A DNA stretch of 64,000 bases from the NCBI RefSeq assembly GCF_000309385.1, contig NZ_JH976537.1, positions 2,152,029-2,216,028 of the forward strand. Direction: 5' to 3'. The position numbers and the translations under genes were made by a program. The notes under the pieces were generated by a model, which searched no databases, was not told where the DNA came from, and worked only from the letters and a program-made list of their open reading frames with translations. The stretch comes from Nodosilinea nodulosa PCC 7104 (lineage in GTDB: Bacteria > Cyanobacteriota > Cyanobacteriia > Phormidesmidales > Phormidesmidaceae). Shown here in pieces: positions 26,042 through 34,875 of the stretch. Numbering within the stretch: the first letter of the stretch is position 1; each line of letters opens with the position of its first letter.

Positions 26042-27214
26042 TTAGGCCAGCTGAAAGGCCGCGCCCAGCCCAGCCCCAATTTCCGCCGGGGAGAGCTTGC
26101 CGTCGTGGTCGAGGTCGAGGGCGTCGAAAACGGCGTCGGTGCCCAGCCACTCTTCTCGGGTGATAAAGCCATCGCCATCAAGGTCGTAGGCCTTGAACAG
26201 GTCGTCGCGAGCGTGGGTAATTCTCACCTCGCCCTCGGAAAGCTGAGTCAGACGGGTCGCGAGGAAATCCTCCAGCGATTCGAGGGCCTTGCTAAAGCCC
26301 TTGATGCCTTCGTCGAGCTTCTCCTTGGCCATGCGATCGCTCTCGTGCATCGATCGGAAGGTGGCCTCGTCGATAGACAGCTTTTCAATATCTAGGTTGG
26401 CGGCCTTGGCGGGATCGAGCTTGCGGGGTAGGTCGGCCTGGGTACTGTCGAGCTGGGCCAGCAGCTGGGGCGAAATGGTCAGCAGGTCACAGCCAGCCAG
26501 CTCGGTGATTTCGCCCACATTGCGGAAGCTGGCCCCCATCACCTCGGTCTTATAGCCAAACTTCTTGTAGTAGTTGTAGATCTCCGTCACCGACACCACG
26601 CCCGGATCTTCGTTGGCGGGATACTCGTCGCGGCCGGTGTCTTTCTTGTACCAGTCGAGAATGCGGCCCACGAAGGGAGAGATCAGAGTAGTGCCTGCCT
26701 CGGCACAGGCGATCGCCTGGTGAATACCAAACAGCAGGGTCAGGTTGCAGTGAATACCTTCTTTTTCTAGAATCTCAGCGGCTTTGATACCCTCCCAGGT
26801 GGAGGCAATTTTGATCAGCACTCGCTCGGGGGTAATGCCCAGCTTGTCGTACTGCGCAATGATATCGCGGGCGGTAGTGACGGTAGCCTCGGTGTCGTAG
26901 CTGAGCCGGGCGTCGACCTCGGTAGAAACGCGGCCGGGGATAATGCCCAAAATCTTGTGGCCAAAGGCCACCGCCAGACTTTTAAAGGCCAGGTTGGCGA
27001 TGTCCTTATCCGACGCGCCGGGCCCCGAGTCGGCTTTAGCCTTGAGCAGGGTGTCATCCACAATGGCCTGGTACTGGGGCATCTGGGCCGCCGCCGTAAT
27101 CAGTGAAGGGTTAGTGGTGGCGTCGCGGGGGGTAAATTTTTCAATGGCTTGAATGTCTCCGGTATCGGCGACAACAACGGTCATTTGCCGGAGCTGCTCT
27201 AAGAGGCTGGCCAT
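26042..27214 (-). CDS. tal: Transaldolase fused to a C-terminal EF-hand pair
   Basis: The 390-residue protein has a transaldolase barrel at residues about 1-320 ([12 protein letters not shown]; Schiff-base Lys135 in [25 protein letters not shown]). It moves dihydroxyacetone units between sugar phosphates in the pentose phosphate pathway. Residues 344-355 ([12 protein letters not shown]) and 367-378 ([12 protein letters not shown]) are two well-formed EF-hand calcium loops. The start ATG 27214 follows AGGAG. The fusion suggests calcium-sensitive regulation; similar fusions occur in other cyanobacteria. All transaldolase motifs appear intact. Confidence 0.96.
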   Translation of the reverse strand: MASLLEQLRQMTVVVADTGDIQAIEKFTPRDATTNPSLITAAAQMPQYQAIVDDTLLKAKADSGPGASDKDIANLAFKSLAVAFGHKILGIIPGRVSTEVDARLSYDTEATVTTARDIIAQYDKLGITPERVLIKIASTWEGIKAAEILEKEGIHCNLTLLFGIHQAIACAEAGTTLISPFVGRILDWYKKDTGRDEYPANEDPGVVSVTEIYNYYKKFGYKTEVMGASFRNVGEITELAGCDLLTISPQLLAQLDSTQADLPRKLDPAKAANLDIEKLSIDEATFRSMHESDRMAKEKLDEGIKGFSKALESLEDFLATRLTQLSEGEVRITHARDDLFKAYDLDGDGFITREEWLGTDAVFDALDLDHDGKLSPAEIGAGLGAAFQLA

Positions 27215-27549
27215 GGGTTTCTCCTGAAAAAAAGTCGAGGGGCAAGGGGACGTCTCGTGTTGCCCACATTCTAAACAGGGGATCACAGGCGATTATTAAC
27301 CCTTAATTAAAGCTACCGGGGGGTTACAAAACATTGCGTACCCCCTGAACAATTCCCAATTCCTAACGCTTTCTTAAGGGTTTGGGACAATGCGAGGCGA
27401 GCTGGGGCTGGTTTCCCAGGGCCGTCGCCCCATCTGCCCGGCTTCGGCCAGTCGTTATTGGCTGGCGGCGGCTTTAAATTGGCTGCCCCAGATGGGCCAA
27501 ACCTTGGCATGATGGGAGGGATTTATCCCCTCACCTGCGCTCAAGACCC
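27215..27549. other. Divergent promoter region between tal and ictB
   Basis: The 335-bp spacer holds the start regions of both genes. An AT-rich patch at about 27290-27312 (TTATTAACCCTTAATTAAAG) is a candidate promoter area. No gene or strong hairpin is apparent. Confidence 0.45.
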
Positions 27550-28941
27550 ATGCTGACCGACTTTTGGCAACAGTTTACCCTGTCGACCTTTGCCTTTAGC
27601 CAATGGCGCGAAGCCAGCCTTCTGCACCGCCTGCTGGCTCCCCTGCGGCGCTGGCGACAGGGCAGCTGGCTGCTGCGCTGGGGCGATTGGATTGGCCTGG
27701 CGATCGCGATCGTGCTGTTTGCCCTGGCGCCCTACGTCTCAACCGTGCTGATTGGGGTGCTGCTGATAGCGGTGGCGGCCCTGTGGGCCTTGCTTACCCT
27801 CACCGACGATGCCGGGGCGGGGTTGTCGCCGGTGCACATTGCGGTGGCGCTCTACTGGGGCACGATGGTTCTGGCCACGGCGCTGTCGCCGGTGCGGAGG
27901 GCGGCCCTCACGGGTTTAGTTGAGCTCACCCTCAACATTGTCCTGTTCTTGCTGATCGCGCGGGTGGCGCGGCGCCCCAGAGCCAGGGGGTTGCTGATTC
28001 TGGCCTATATTTTGACTACCTTGCCGGTGTCGATCTACGGGCTGCGGCAGTACTTTTTTGGCGCGACGGCCCTGGCCACCTGGGTTGATGCCAACTCCGC
28101 AGCGGCCGATCTGACGCGGGTGTACAGCTTTTTGGGCAACCCCAACCTGCTGGCGGGCTACCTGCTGCCGGGCATCATGCTCAGCGGCGCCGCGGTTTTT
28201 GCCTGGCCCCGCTGGGGGCCGAAGGGGCTGGCGCTGCTGGCCACCCTGGTGAATACGCTGTGCCTGATTTTCACCCTCAGCCGAGGCGGCTGGATCGGCT
28301 TTTTGATCGCTGGTTTTGTGCTGATGACGCTGCTGGTGCAGTACTGGAGCCTCTGGTTTTCACCGTTTTGGAAGCGCTGGGCACTGCCGGTGCTGCTGGG
28401 CGGGGCGGCTGCGGTGGTCATCCTGGCGATTGTTTCCATCGATTCGCTGCGGGAGCGGGTGCTGAGCATCTTTGTGGGCCGGGCCGACAGCAGCAACAAT
28501 TTCCGCATCAACGTGTGGGCGGCGGTGCTCGACATGATTCGCGATCGCCCCATTTTGGGCATCGGCCCCGGCCACGATGCGTTTAATGCCGTCTATCCGC
28601 TCTATCAGCGGCCGCGCTACACGGCCCTGAGCGCCTACTCCATCTTTCTAGAGGTGCTGGTGGAGGGAGGAATACTGGGGCTGCTGGCGTTTCTGTGGAT
28701 GCTGCTGCTGATCTTCCACCAGGGCTGGGTGCAGCTCCAGCGGCTGCGCGAAACCCAGGATGCCCAGGGATACTGGCTGATGGGGGCGATCGCCTCGCTG
28801 ATCGGCATTTTGGGCCAGGGCATTGCCGACACAGTGATGTATCGGCCCCAAATTAGCACCCTGTGGTGGATGGCGATCGCCCTGGTGGCCAGCTTCTACC
28901 CCAGCCAGGGCAAGCGCTTTTTCAAGGTCCAGCCCGATTGA
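27550..28941 (+). CDS. ictB: IctB family putative bicarbonate transporter / O-antigen ligase-like protein
   Basis: The 463-residue protein has about ten membrane helices and the IctB signatures WDWIGL-like start (LRWGDWIGLAIAIVLFALAP), YSFLGNPNLLAGYLLPG, FTLSRGGWIGF and GIGPGHDAFNAVYPLYQRPRYTALSAYSIFLE. It belongs to the Wzy/WaaL polymerase-ligase superfamily. IctB was linked to inorganic carbon accumulation in Synechococcus, but whether it is a transporter remains doubtful. The start is ATG 27550. Confidence 0.94.
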   Translation: MLTDFWQQFTLSTFAFSQWREASLLHRLLAPLRRWRQGSWLLRWGDWIGLAIAIVLFALAPYVSTVLIGVLLIAVAALWALLTLTDDAGAGLSPVHIAVALYWGTMVLATALSPVRRAALTGLVELTLNIVLFLLIARVARRPRARGLLILAYILTTLPVSIYGLRQYFFGATALATWVDANSAAADLTRVYSFLGNPNLLAGYLLPGIMLSGAAVFAWPRWGPKGLALLATLVNTLCLIFTLSRGGWIGFLIAGFVLMTLLVQYWSLWFSPFWKRWALPVLLGGAAAVVILAIVSIDSLRERVLSIFVGRADSSNNFRINVWAAVLDMIRDRPILGIGPGHDAFNAVYPLYQRPRYTALSAYSIFLEVLVEGGILGLLAFLWMLLLIFHQGWVQLQRLRETQDAQGYWLMGAIASLIGILGQGIADTVMYRPQISTLWWMAIALVASFYPSQGKRFFKVQPD

Positions 28942-28968
28942 GCCTCCGGCGGGGTGCTACCGAGCGAT

Positions 28969-28988
28969 CGGGCTGGGTACGCAGCCCG
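28969..28988. terminator. Hairpin after ictB
   Basis: CGGGCTG (28969-28975) and CAGCCCG (28982-28988) form a perfect 7-bp stem with a 6-base loop, 27 bases after the ictB stop and between convergent genes. No T-run follows, so its function as a terminator is uncertain. Confidence 0.35.
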
Positions 28989-29035
28989 GCGGGACCAACG
29001 GCTACCAGCTGAAGTCTAGGGGGCCAAGAGTCGGC

Positions 29036-29353
29036 CTAGTCGTTGCCCTCGGTACCGTCCCAGGTGGCGTGGGGCATGAGCTTGACCTTGCCCTTGCGGG
29101 GCAGATCTTGGCTGGTGGCCAGGGTGCCGCCGTTGAGGGCGAGGTGGGCCTTGAGGCGCTTTTTGGCCTCGGCGATGGACCCCACCCGCAGGTTGAGAAT
29201 GTAGAGATAGGGCGATGGGCTTTGATCTAGCTCAGAGGCACTTTCCCAGATCCGCAGCCGAATGCCGTCGGGATCGCTAATGATTTTATAGAACAGCAGA
29301 TGATCGACTGCTGGGGCATAGCGACTGAACTCGGCGGAAAACGAACTGTGCAT
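29036..29353 (-). CDS. Hypothetical protein, conserved-looking
   Basis: The 105-residue soluble protein has an alpha/beta pattern (LLFYKIISDPDGIRLRIWES, then PYLYILNLRVGSIAEAKKRLKAHLA) and a polar tail. It shows no known motif, membrane segment or signal. The start is ATG 29353. It is convergent with ictB. Amino acid composition and codon use look like a true gene, but I cannot name a family. Confidence 0.65.
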   Translation of the reverse strand: MHSSFSAEFSRYAPAVDHLLFYKIISDPDGIRLRIWESASELDQSPSPYLYILNLRVGSIAEAKKRLKAHLALNGGTLATSQDLPRKGKVKLMPHATWDGTEGND

Positions 29354-29665
29354 GTCCCAACACCAAAATCAAACGACCCAACCAGCGACCTGTACCATCA
29401 GCACCTTCCTTGAGATTACCCAGGGGAGGACCTGCAATCTAAGATGTCTTTATAATTTCCTTACATTTAGGCAAAGGCCACCTGCCCGATTAGGGATAGG
29501 GGAGCGCCGCAAAATGGTCAGGATTATGCCCCGATCCCAGGTGAAAAGGCATTGCCAATAATCTGCGTCATCGGCAGTTGCCTTGGTCCAGTATCCAGTA
29601 AAGTGCGATCGCGGCTCGGGTCTTTACGGTTAAACCCAGTAAAAATGCCTAAAAATTCACACTTC
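29354..29665. other. Intergenic stretch without recognised features
   Basis: This 312-bp region lies between a minus-strand start and a minus-strand stop. There are AT-rich segments near 29440-29465 (TCTTTATAATTTCC) that could be promoter elements. No gene, repeat or strong hairpin was seen. Confidence 0.4.
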
Positions 29666-30244
29666 CTAAAGATTAGACGAAGCGGCCCGTCGCTCCATTT
29701 CGGTCCGCAGGGCCTTGATAGTATCTACCAGACCAGCTTCAAACAGGTTGTAGAACATGGCCTTGAAGGGTCCGACATCGGCTTCTGCCCTGACCTGCTG
29801 CGAGAGCAGGCACACCAGCTCACCCCCCAGGGAGGGTGGGGCCGCGTCAATGCGCCAGTGGCCGTACATGTACTCCAAATTGCCCTCCAGCAGGCGAAAG
29901 CTAATCTGCTGACCGTGCAGCTCCAGGTTCTCGGTCAGCACCTTAGATTCCATCGTGGTGAGCAGAATGCGCCGCCGATCGACCTGTTCGACAATGGTGC
30001 GATCGCCGTCTGATTCAACAACCCGGCTTTTGACCACCGTCGGCAGGAACTTATAGAAGCTGCCGTAGTCGGTTAGCACGGCCCAGGCAGTAGCCTGGGA
30101 TACGGTGGTGGCGATCATGAGGCCGTACTGCCCCTGGCCTCCCTTGACCAGTACGTTGCGCTTGGCCAGGGTTGCCCAGTCAGCCTCAGTGAGTTTGGCC
30201 AGATAGGCCTCGGCGGGCTGAACCTGACGGGATAAACGCGACAT
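29666..30244 (-). CDS. SRPBCC (START/Coq10-like) family protein
   Basis: The 192-residue protein has the Coq10/polyketide-cyclase core: VKGGQGQYGLMIATTVSQATAWAVLTDYGSFYKFLPTVVKSRVVE at about 33-77. It continues through FRLLEGNLEYMYGHWRIDA and ends with the long C-terminal helix ALRTEMERRA. The fold makes a deep hydrophobic pocket for lipids or isoprenoids. The start is ATG 30244; an in-frame extension of 18 residues upstream is hydrophobic and could be a membrane segment if used. The ligand is unknown. Confidence 0.85.
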   Translation of the reverse strand: MSRLSRQVQPAEAYLAKLTEADWATLAKRNVLVKGGQGQYGLMIATTVSQATAWAVLTDYGSFYKFLPTVVKSRVVESDGDRTIVEQVDRRRILLTTMESKVLTENLELHGQQISFRLLEGNLEYMYGHWRIDAAPPSLGGELVCLLSQQVRAEADVGPFKAMFYNLFEAGLVDTIKALRTEMERRAASSNL

Positions 30245-30336
30245 AATACCAGAGAACCAGAATGCAATAACTGTAGCGCAACCCGCAGCGGCAGCCACAG
30301 TCCCGGTTGCATTTATAGCGCGCCTAGCCCCTACCT

Positions 30337-30849
30337 ATGCCCAGTTTCGATGCAGTTTTAACGGCCTACCAGGGGTTGCCCGCCCGGGTGCTCAGCCTGA
30401 TGCTAAGCACGGTCGATGGCCAGGGCCACCCCCACGCCAGCTATGCTCCCTACGTCATCGACGACGACTACCAAATTTATATCTTTACCAGCGGCCTATC
30501 GACCCACACCCACAATTTGCAAACCACAGGCCTCGCCAGCGTGCTGCTGATTGAAGCTGAGGCCGAGGCCCCTCAGGTATTTGCCCGCCAGCGCATTACC
30601 TACGACTGCCAGGCCCAATGCCTGCCCAGAGGCACCGAGGCCTGGGACGGCGTTGCCGATCGCTTCGAGCAACGCTTTGGGGAAATTATTGCCATGCTGC
30701 GATCGCTGGAGGATTTTCAAATCTTTTGTCTCAGTCCCCAGGCGGGGCGATTTGTGATGGGGTTCGGAGCTGCCTACACCGTGGATCCCCAGAATCTAAG
30801 CCAGCTGGTGGGTCCACCCCAAACTGGCGCCGAAAACTCGCCCGGCTAG
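30337..30849 (+). CDS. HugZ-like pyridoxamine 5'-phosphate oxidase fold protein
   Basis: The 170-residue split-barrel protein includes LMLSTVDGQGHPHASYAPYVIDDDYQIYIFTSGLSTHTHNL (residues 21-61), the FMN/heme-binding half. It also has RITYDCQAQCLP and FQIFCLSPQAGRFVMGFGAAYTV at the end, as in HugZ/HutZ heme-utilisation proteins. It probably binds heme or a flavin and handles heme breakdown or storage. It ends with a 4-bp convergent overlap with the EamA gene. Confidence 0.88.
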   Translation: MPSFDAVLTAYQGLPARVLSLMLSTVDGQGHPHASYAPYVIDDDYQIYIFTSGLSTHTHNLQTTGLASVLLIEAEAEAPQVFARQRITYDCQAQCLPRGTEAWDGVADRFEQRFGEIIAMLRSLEDFQIFCLSPQAGRFVMGFGAAYTVDPQNLSQLVGPPQTGAENSPG

Positions 30850-31727
30850 CCGTTGACCAAAATGGCAATGCCCGCCAGGGCCACCCCTGCCCCGGCGGCG
30901 GCCCGCAGGCTGACGCGATCGCCCAGGGCTACCGCCAGGGGCAGAACAAACAGCGGGCTGGTCGAAGTCAGCGCCTGGGCCACCCCTGTCGCGGCATACT
31001 TGAGCGCCATTTGCTGAAGGTAAATGGCCAGATAGGTGCCCAATACCGCTGCGATCGCCACGCCCAGCAGCAGTCGGGGCGATCGCAGCGGCCTCAGCGC
31101 TCCCGCCACCGACCCCTGGTAGCGCAAGATGCCCAGAATGATGACGCAGCCCCCCGTCAGCCGCAGCAGCGAACTCCACAGGGGATCTACCGCGGTGTCG
31201 GCCAGCGCGGCCCGTGACAACACGGCCCCCGTGGCCTGGCCCAAAGCGGCCAAAATGCCGTAGCACACACCTCGAAAGTCGACGCGGCCAGGGGTGACTC
31301 CACTGGGCACTCGCTCAGCAATGACCCACCCCACCCCAGCCAGGGTAAGACCAATGCCCAACCACGCCTGCGGGGTTAGGGTCTCCTGCAAAACAACGAG
31401 GGCCAGGAGGGCCGCCAGCGGCGTAGAAAGGGTTTCGAGCAGCAGCGCCCGCCGCGGGCCGAGCCGATTGATGGTGGCAAAGTAGGCCGTGTCGCCCAGG
31501 CCAATGCCAATCCCGCCACTCAGGGCCAAAAGGCCTGTGGTCTGACGATCTAAGCCAGCGGTATTTTGTCCCAGCAGGAGCAAAGTCAGGGTCAGCAGCA
31601 CCAGCGCGATCGCTCCCTTGGCCAGGTTTAACCCCAGGGGCGGCAGGGCTTTGCCCAGCCGCCCAAACATGACCGTGGCCATCGCCCACAGCCCAGCCGC
31701 CATCAGTGCTGCCAACTCACCCTGCAT
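30846..31727 (-). CDS. DMT superfamily (EamA) transporter
   Basis: The 293-residue protein has ten predicted membrane helices as two EamA repeats. Repeat 1 includes LSGGIGIGLGDTAYFATINRLGPRRALLLETLSTPLAALLALVVL. Repeat 2 ends ATGVAQALTSTSPLFVLPLAVALGDRVSLRAAAGAGVALAGI. EamA proteins export amino acids or other metabolites; the substrate here is not predictable. The start is ATG 31727. It is divergent from the low-complexity secreted protein. Confidence 0.92.
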   Translation of the reverse strand: MQGELAALMAAGLWAMATVMFGRLGKALPPLGLNLAKGAIALVLLTLTLLLLGQNTAGLDRQTTGLLALSGGIGIGLGDTAYFATINRLGPRRALLLETLSTPLAALLALVVLQETLTPQAWLGIGLTLAGVGWVIAERVPSGVTPGRVDFRGVCYGILAALGQATGAVLSRAALADTAVDPLWSSLLRLTGGCVIILGILRYQGSVAGALRPLRSPRLLLGVAIAAVLGTYLAIYLQQMALKYAATGVAQALTSTSPLFVLPLAVALGDRVSLRAAAGAGVALAGIAILVNG

Positions 31728-31892
31728 AGACCGTGGGGCCAGCGTTTGCCGCCATTCCAGAAACGTTGAGTACTGCCACCATACCCGAGCGCAACAGAAT
31801 CTTTACACTTCATGGCCCAGGATTTTACTGATCGGTCGCTTGACCACCGTAAAGAGAGCTAAGACAGTCTGACCAATCCTAGGAAGTGAGTT

Positions 31893-33617
31893 ATGCGTGT
31901 CTGGGTTTTAGCATCATGCGGTGGGCTGCTGGCTTTAGCGGCCTATAGTGCTGAAAAAACTAGCTCTCCCACGCCGAGCGCAGAGTTGCCCGAAGGGGAT
32001 GATTTGGCCCAGATTGAGGCTCAGGCAGGGCTGCAGGCAACCGGCTCTAGCCCCATGGCCCAGCCTGAGTTAGCCCCGTCCCAGGGGCGGCTAGATCCGT
32101 CTCGCCTCAGCCCGCGATTGGCGAGACCCTTGCCTTTGGCCAGCGGTTCGAGTGGCATTGACCAAACTCTTCCCCAGGTCGAACAGCTGCGGGAGCGAGT
32201 GCAGCGCCTGCGAGCCCAGCACGAGTCGAGGCTCTCATCCACCAAAGCTCTGGGCACGACTCCCCTGCCTGCCGCCTTCAGCCTCAGCACCCCGCCTCGC
32301 CCGGTGCCTCAAGCCGCAGTCGGCCAACCCGTCGAGGGGCCTCCTGTTTTCGCTGACGCAGCGAGTGCCACCAACTCCAGGGGCCAAGGGCCTCTGCTAC
32401 AGCCCTTAGGGGAAACGACTCCGCCTACCTCGCTAGGCCCCAATATCGCGGCTCCAGAAACCGCCCCCGTGGCAGGGCTGCCAACCCCTAACGGCACCAG
32501 TAACAGCGCCAGTAGCGCCACTAACCTAGGCCCGATCGCCTCTGCCAACCTAGCGCGTAACTATCCAATTGCCCCTTCGCGGCACCAGGGCTACAGTGCC
32601 CAATCCCAGCATCCGGCCCCTCTGATTACCACGGCCTCTACCAATCAGCTAGGAGGGCTGACGGCACCAGCCTCGCCCAGGCTCTCCAGGGGGAGCGGTG
32701 CTCCGCTAGTCGCCTCATCCGAAACCTCTCCAGGGGGGATAGCGACGCAACCCTCACCGCCCCCAGCGGCGGCGGCACCAACTCAGACTGAAACCCCTGC
32801 CTCCGAAGCGGCTCTGCCCGCATCCGTAGCTCTGGGGGTGGGTGCCCATGCTCGTCCGGCGGATCCTGAGCTACCTGCGGCGACAACCCACCATCAGTCG
32901 AATGCCCCTGCTTCCCTAAGACTCACTCCCGAGCAGGTAGGAGGATTAACCTCGACGGCAGCCGTTGCCAGCCACCACAGCCGGGGGGCCGTCACCCAAC
33001 CAGAAACAGCGATCGCGCTCCCCGAAAGTCTGCCCCTAAACCCAGAATCTCCCCGCCTGCATTCGCTGCCCGCCGTCGCAGCATCCTCCAGGGGCGCGAT
33101 CGACAATGCTCAGGCTTTAGAACCGGAGGTTCCTCAGGCTCAGATACCCCAAGATCCAGAGCTACAGGTGGCCCAAACGCAGGCCCTAGAGCTGCGGGTG
33201 GCCCAGGCCCAGGGCCAGGGTGATGACAGTCTCTCAGGTCAGCTAAGCCAGGCCCAGCTAGACTCCCTGGGCTTTGCTGACGCCAACCCTAAACACCTTT
33301 CCGCGAGCTACTGCCGGCAATTTCAGCCCAACGCGCCCGGCCTCACCCCCGACAGCGCCAGCCAGGCTGGGAGGAACCTCGACGCCTCCCACCTTCAGCC
33401 TGCGGCCAACCCCGACCTCCGCGCTGATCTAGCAGAGACGGCTCTGGCCCTGGAGATGGGCCTGGACAAAGCTGATTCCGCTGCCGCTGCCTGCCTGGAG
33501 AAGATGGAGCCTGCGGCTATAGCCCCCAATCCAGACTCCGATCTAGAGCGAGGTGTAGCCCGCGCCCCTGGGCAAGAGCCAGCCCGCAACGTTACCCAGG
33601 CGGGGGCTGCAAACTAG
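31893..33617 (+). CDS. Long low-complexity exported protein, unknown function
   Basis: The 574-residue protein starts at ATG 31893 after AGGAAG. An N-terminal hydrophobic segment (VWVLASCGGLLALAAYSAE) could be a signal peptide or lipid-attachment site. The body is rich in Ala, Pro, Ser, Gln and Thr without repeats of fixed length. A short coiled-coil segment lies near residues 90-115 (QVEQLRERVQRLRAQHESRL). The C-terminal 130 residues are more ordered, with two cysteines (SYCRQFQPN and AAACLEKME). It is probably a disordered envelope or extracellular protein. I recognise no domain. Confidence 0.7.
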   Translation: MRVWVLASCGGLLALAAYSAEKTSSPTPSAELPEGDDLAQIEAQAGLQATGSSPMAQPELAPSQGRLDPSRLSPRLARPLPLASGSSGIDQTLPQVEQLRERVQRLRAQHESRLSSTKALGTTPLPAAFSLSTPPRPVPQAAVGQPVEGPPVFADAASATNSRGQGPLLQPLGETTPPTSLGPNIAAPETAPVAGLPTPNGTSNSASSATNLGPIASANLARNYPIAPSRHQGYSAQSQHPAPLITTASTNQLGGLTAPASPRLSRGSGAPLVASSETSPGGIATQPSPPPAAAAPTQTETPASEAALPASVALGVGAHARPADPELPAATTHHQSNAPASLRLTPEQVGGLTSTAAVASHHSRGAVTQPETAIALPESLPLNPESPRLHSLPAVAASSRGAIDNAQALEPEVPQAQIPQDPELQVAQTQALELRVAQAQGQGDDSLSGQLSQAQLDSLGFADANPKHLSASYCRQFQPNAPGLTPDSASQAGRNLDASHLQPAANPDLRADLAETALALEMGLDKADSAAAACLEKMEPAAIAPNPDSDLERGVARAPGQEPARNVTQAGAAN

Positions 33618-33700
33618 CGCGACGGACTGACCTGGTGCCGATGGGCTAACCCAGGCTATGGTTTAGGCGGCTATGCTAGGGGTCCAGCATCCGTCACGCT

Positions 33701-34507
33701 ATGCAACTTCACTGTGAGATCCGGGGCGCTGGCTTCCCCATCCTGTGCCTGCACGGACACCCTGGCTCGGCCAAAACGATGTCGGTGTTCACGGAAAGCC
33801 TGAGCGATCGCTACCAGACCCTGGCGCCCGATCTGCGGGGCTACGGCGGCAGCCGCACGCGATCGCCCTTTAACATTGAAGACAGCCTGCTGGATCTAGT
33901 AGAGCTGCTCGACGCCCAGGGCATCGAGCGCTGCCTGGTATTGGGCTGGTCGCTGGGGGGGATTCTGGCGCTGGAGCTGGCCCTGCGCCATCCGGAACGG
34001 GTGGCTGGGCTGATTTTAGTGGCGACCGCCGCCCGGCCAGTAGGGGCGCACCCACCCGTCACCTGGGTAGAGCTAGTCAACACCGGACTGGGATCAATTT
34101 TAAATGTGCTGGCCCCAGGCAATCCACTGGTTGTCAGGGGGCTGGGGCCGCGATCGCTGTACCGATACCTGCTGCGGCAGCATACGCCCCTGGCCTACCG
34201 ACGGCTGGCCAGGGAAGGGGTTTGGGCCTATCTGGGCACATCGTCCCAGGCCAACCGTGCCCTCACCCGAGCGCTGGCGCGACGCTACAACCGCCTGGCC
34301 GACCTCAGCGCGATCGCCGTGCCATGCCTGGTGCTGTGCGGGGCCGAAGACTGTCATATCACCGCCCAGGCCAGCCTGGAGACGGCAGCCCATCTGCCGC
34401 TGGCCCAAAGTCGCTGCTACCCAAATACGGCCCACCTGCTGCCCTGGGAAATTCCAGAGCAAATTTTGCCTGACATCAATCACTGGCTACGACAGCAGCA
34501 CCTGTAG
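33701..34507 (+). CDS. Alpha/beta hydrolase
   Basis: The 268-residue enzyme has the classic fold: LCLHGHPGSAKTM oxyanion loop, LAPDLRGYGGS, nucleophile Ser84 in LGWSLGG, acid Asp217 in CGAEDCH, and His245 in NTAHLLPWE. All triad residues are present. The substrate cannot be told. The start is ATG 33701, 83 bp after the low-complexity protein. Related proteins include esterases, haloperoxidase-like and MhpC-like hydrolases. Confidence 0.94.
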   Translation: MQLHCEIRGAGFPILCLHGHPGSAKTMSVFTESLSDRYQTLAPDLRGYGGSRTRSPFNIEDSLLDLVELLDAQGIERCLVLGWSLGGILALELALRHPERVAGLILVATAARPVGAHPPVTWVELVNTGLGSILNVLAPGNPLVVRGLGPRSLYRYLLRQHTPLAYRRLAREGVWAYLGTSSQANRALTRALARRYNRLADLSAIAVPCLVLCGAEDCHITAQASLETAAHLPLAQSRCYPNTAHLLPWEIPEQILPDINHWLRQQHL

Positions 34508-34540
34508 CCAGGGGGCTGGAATTGCCTCAGACGGCGAGGG

Positions 34541-34831
34541 TCAGGAGCGGCCAAAGGCCGGGGCCGTAAAGCCCCCCAGGGGAGTATCCCACTCGTCGGT
34601 GATAGTCAGCTGTTCGGGAAAGCTGCACAGCTGTACCAGGGTTTGAATGTTGTGCGCCCCTTCCTGCTCTAGATCTTCGATGTAGCCACCCTTGGCAGCA
34701 TGGGCCTCAGACTCACTGTCAAAGGGACCAAAGTAGTAGGTACAGGCGGGCTGGCTGGTTTTGATCTCTACCCACCAGGCTTTGTTCTGGCCCAGAATGC
34801 TGCCTAAAAGACGACCTAAAAGATTGTTCAT
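34541..34831 (-). CDS. DUF1816 domain protein
   Basis: The 96-residue protein has the DUF1816 pattern WWVEIKTSQPACTYYFGPFDSESEAHAAKGGYIEDLEQEGAHNI, found mainly in cyanobacteria. Some DUF1816 proteins resemble CpcD-like linkers, but a role is not established. The start is ATG 34831. It is downstream of rlmB on the same strand. Confidence 0.88.
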   Translation of the reverse strand: MNNLLGRLLGSILGQNKAWWVEIKTSQPACTYYFGPFDSESEAHAAKGGYIEDLEQEGAHNIQTLVQLCSFPEQLTITDEWDTPLGGFTAPAFGRS

Positions 34832-34875
34832 AGATCCTGCCTATCTGCCGAGTTCCAAAGTTTTTTATGGGGTAG

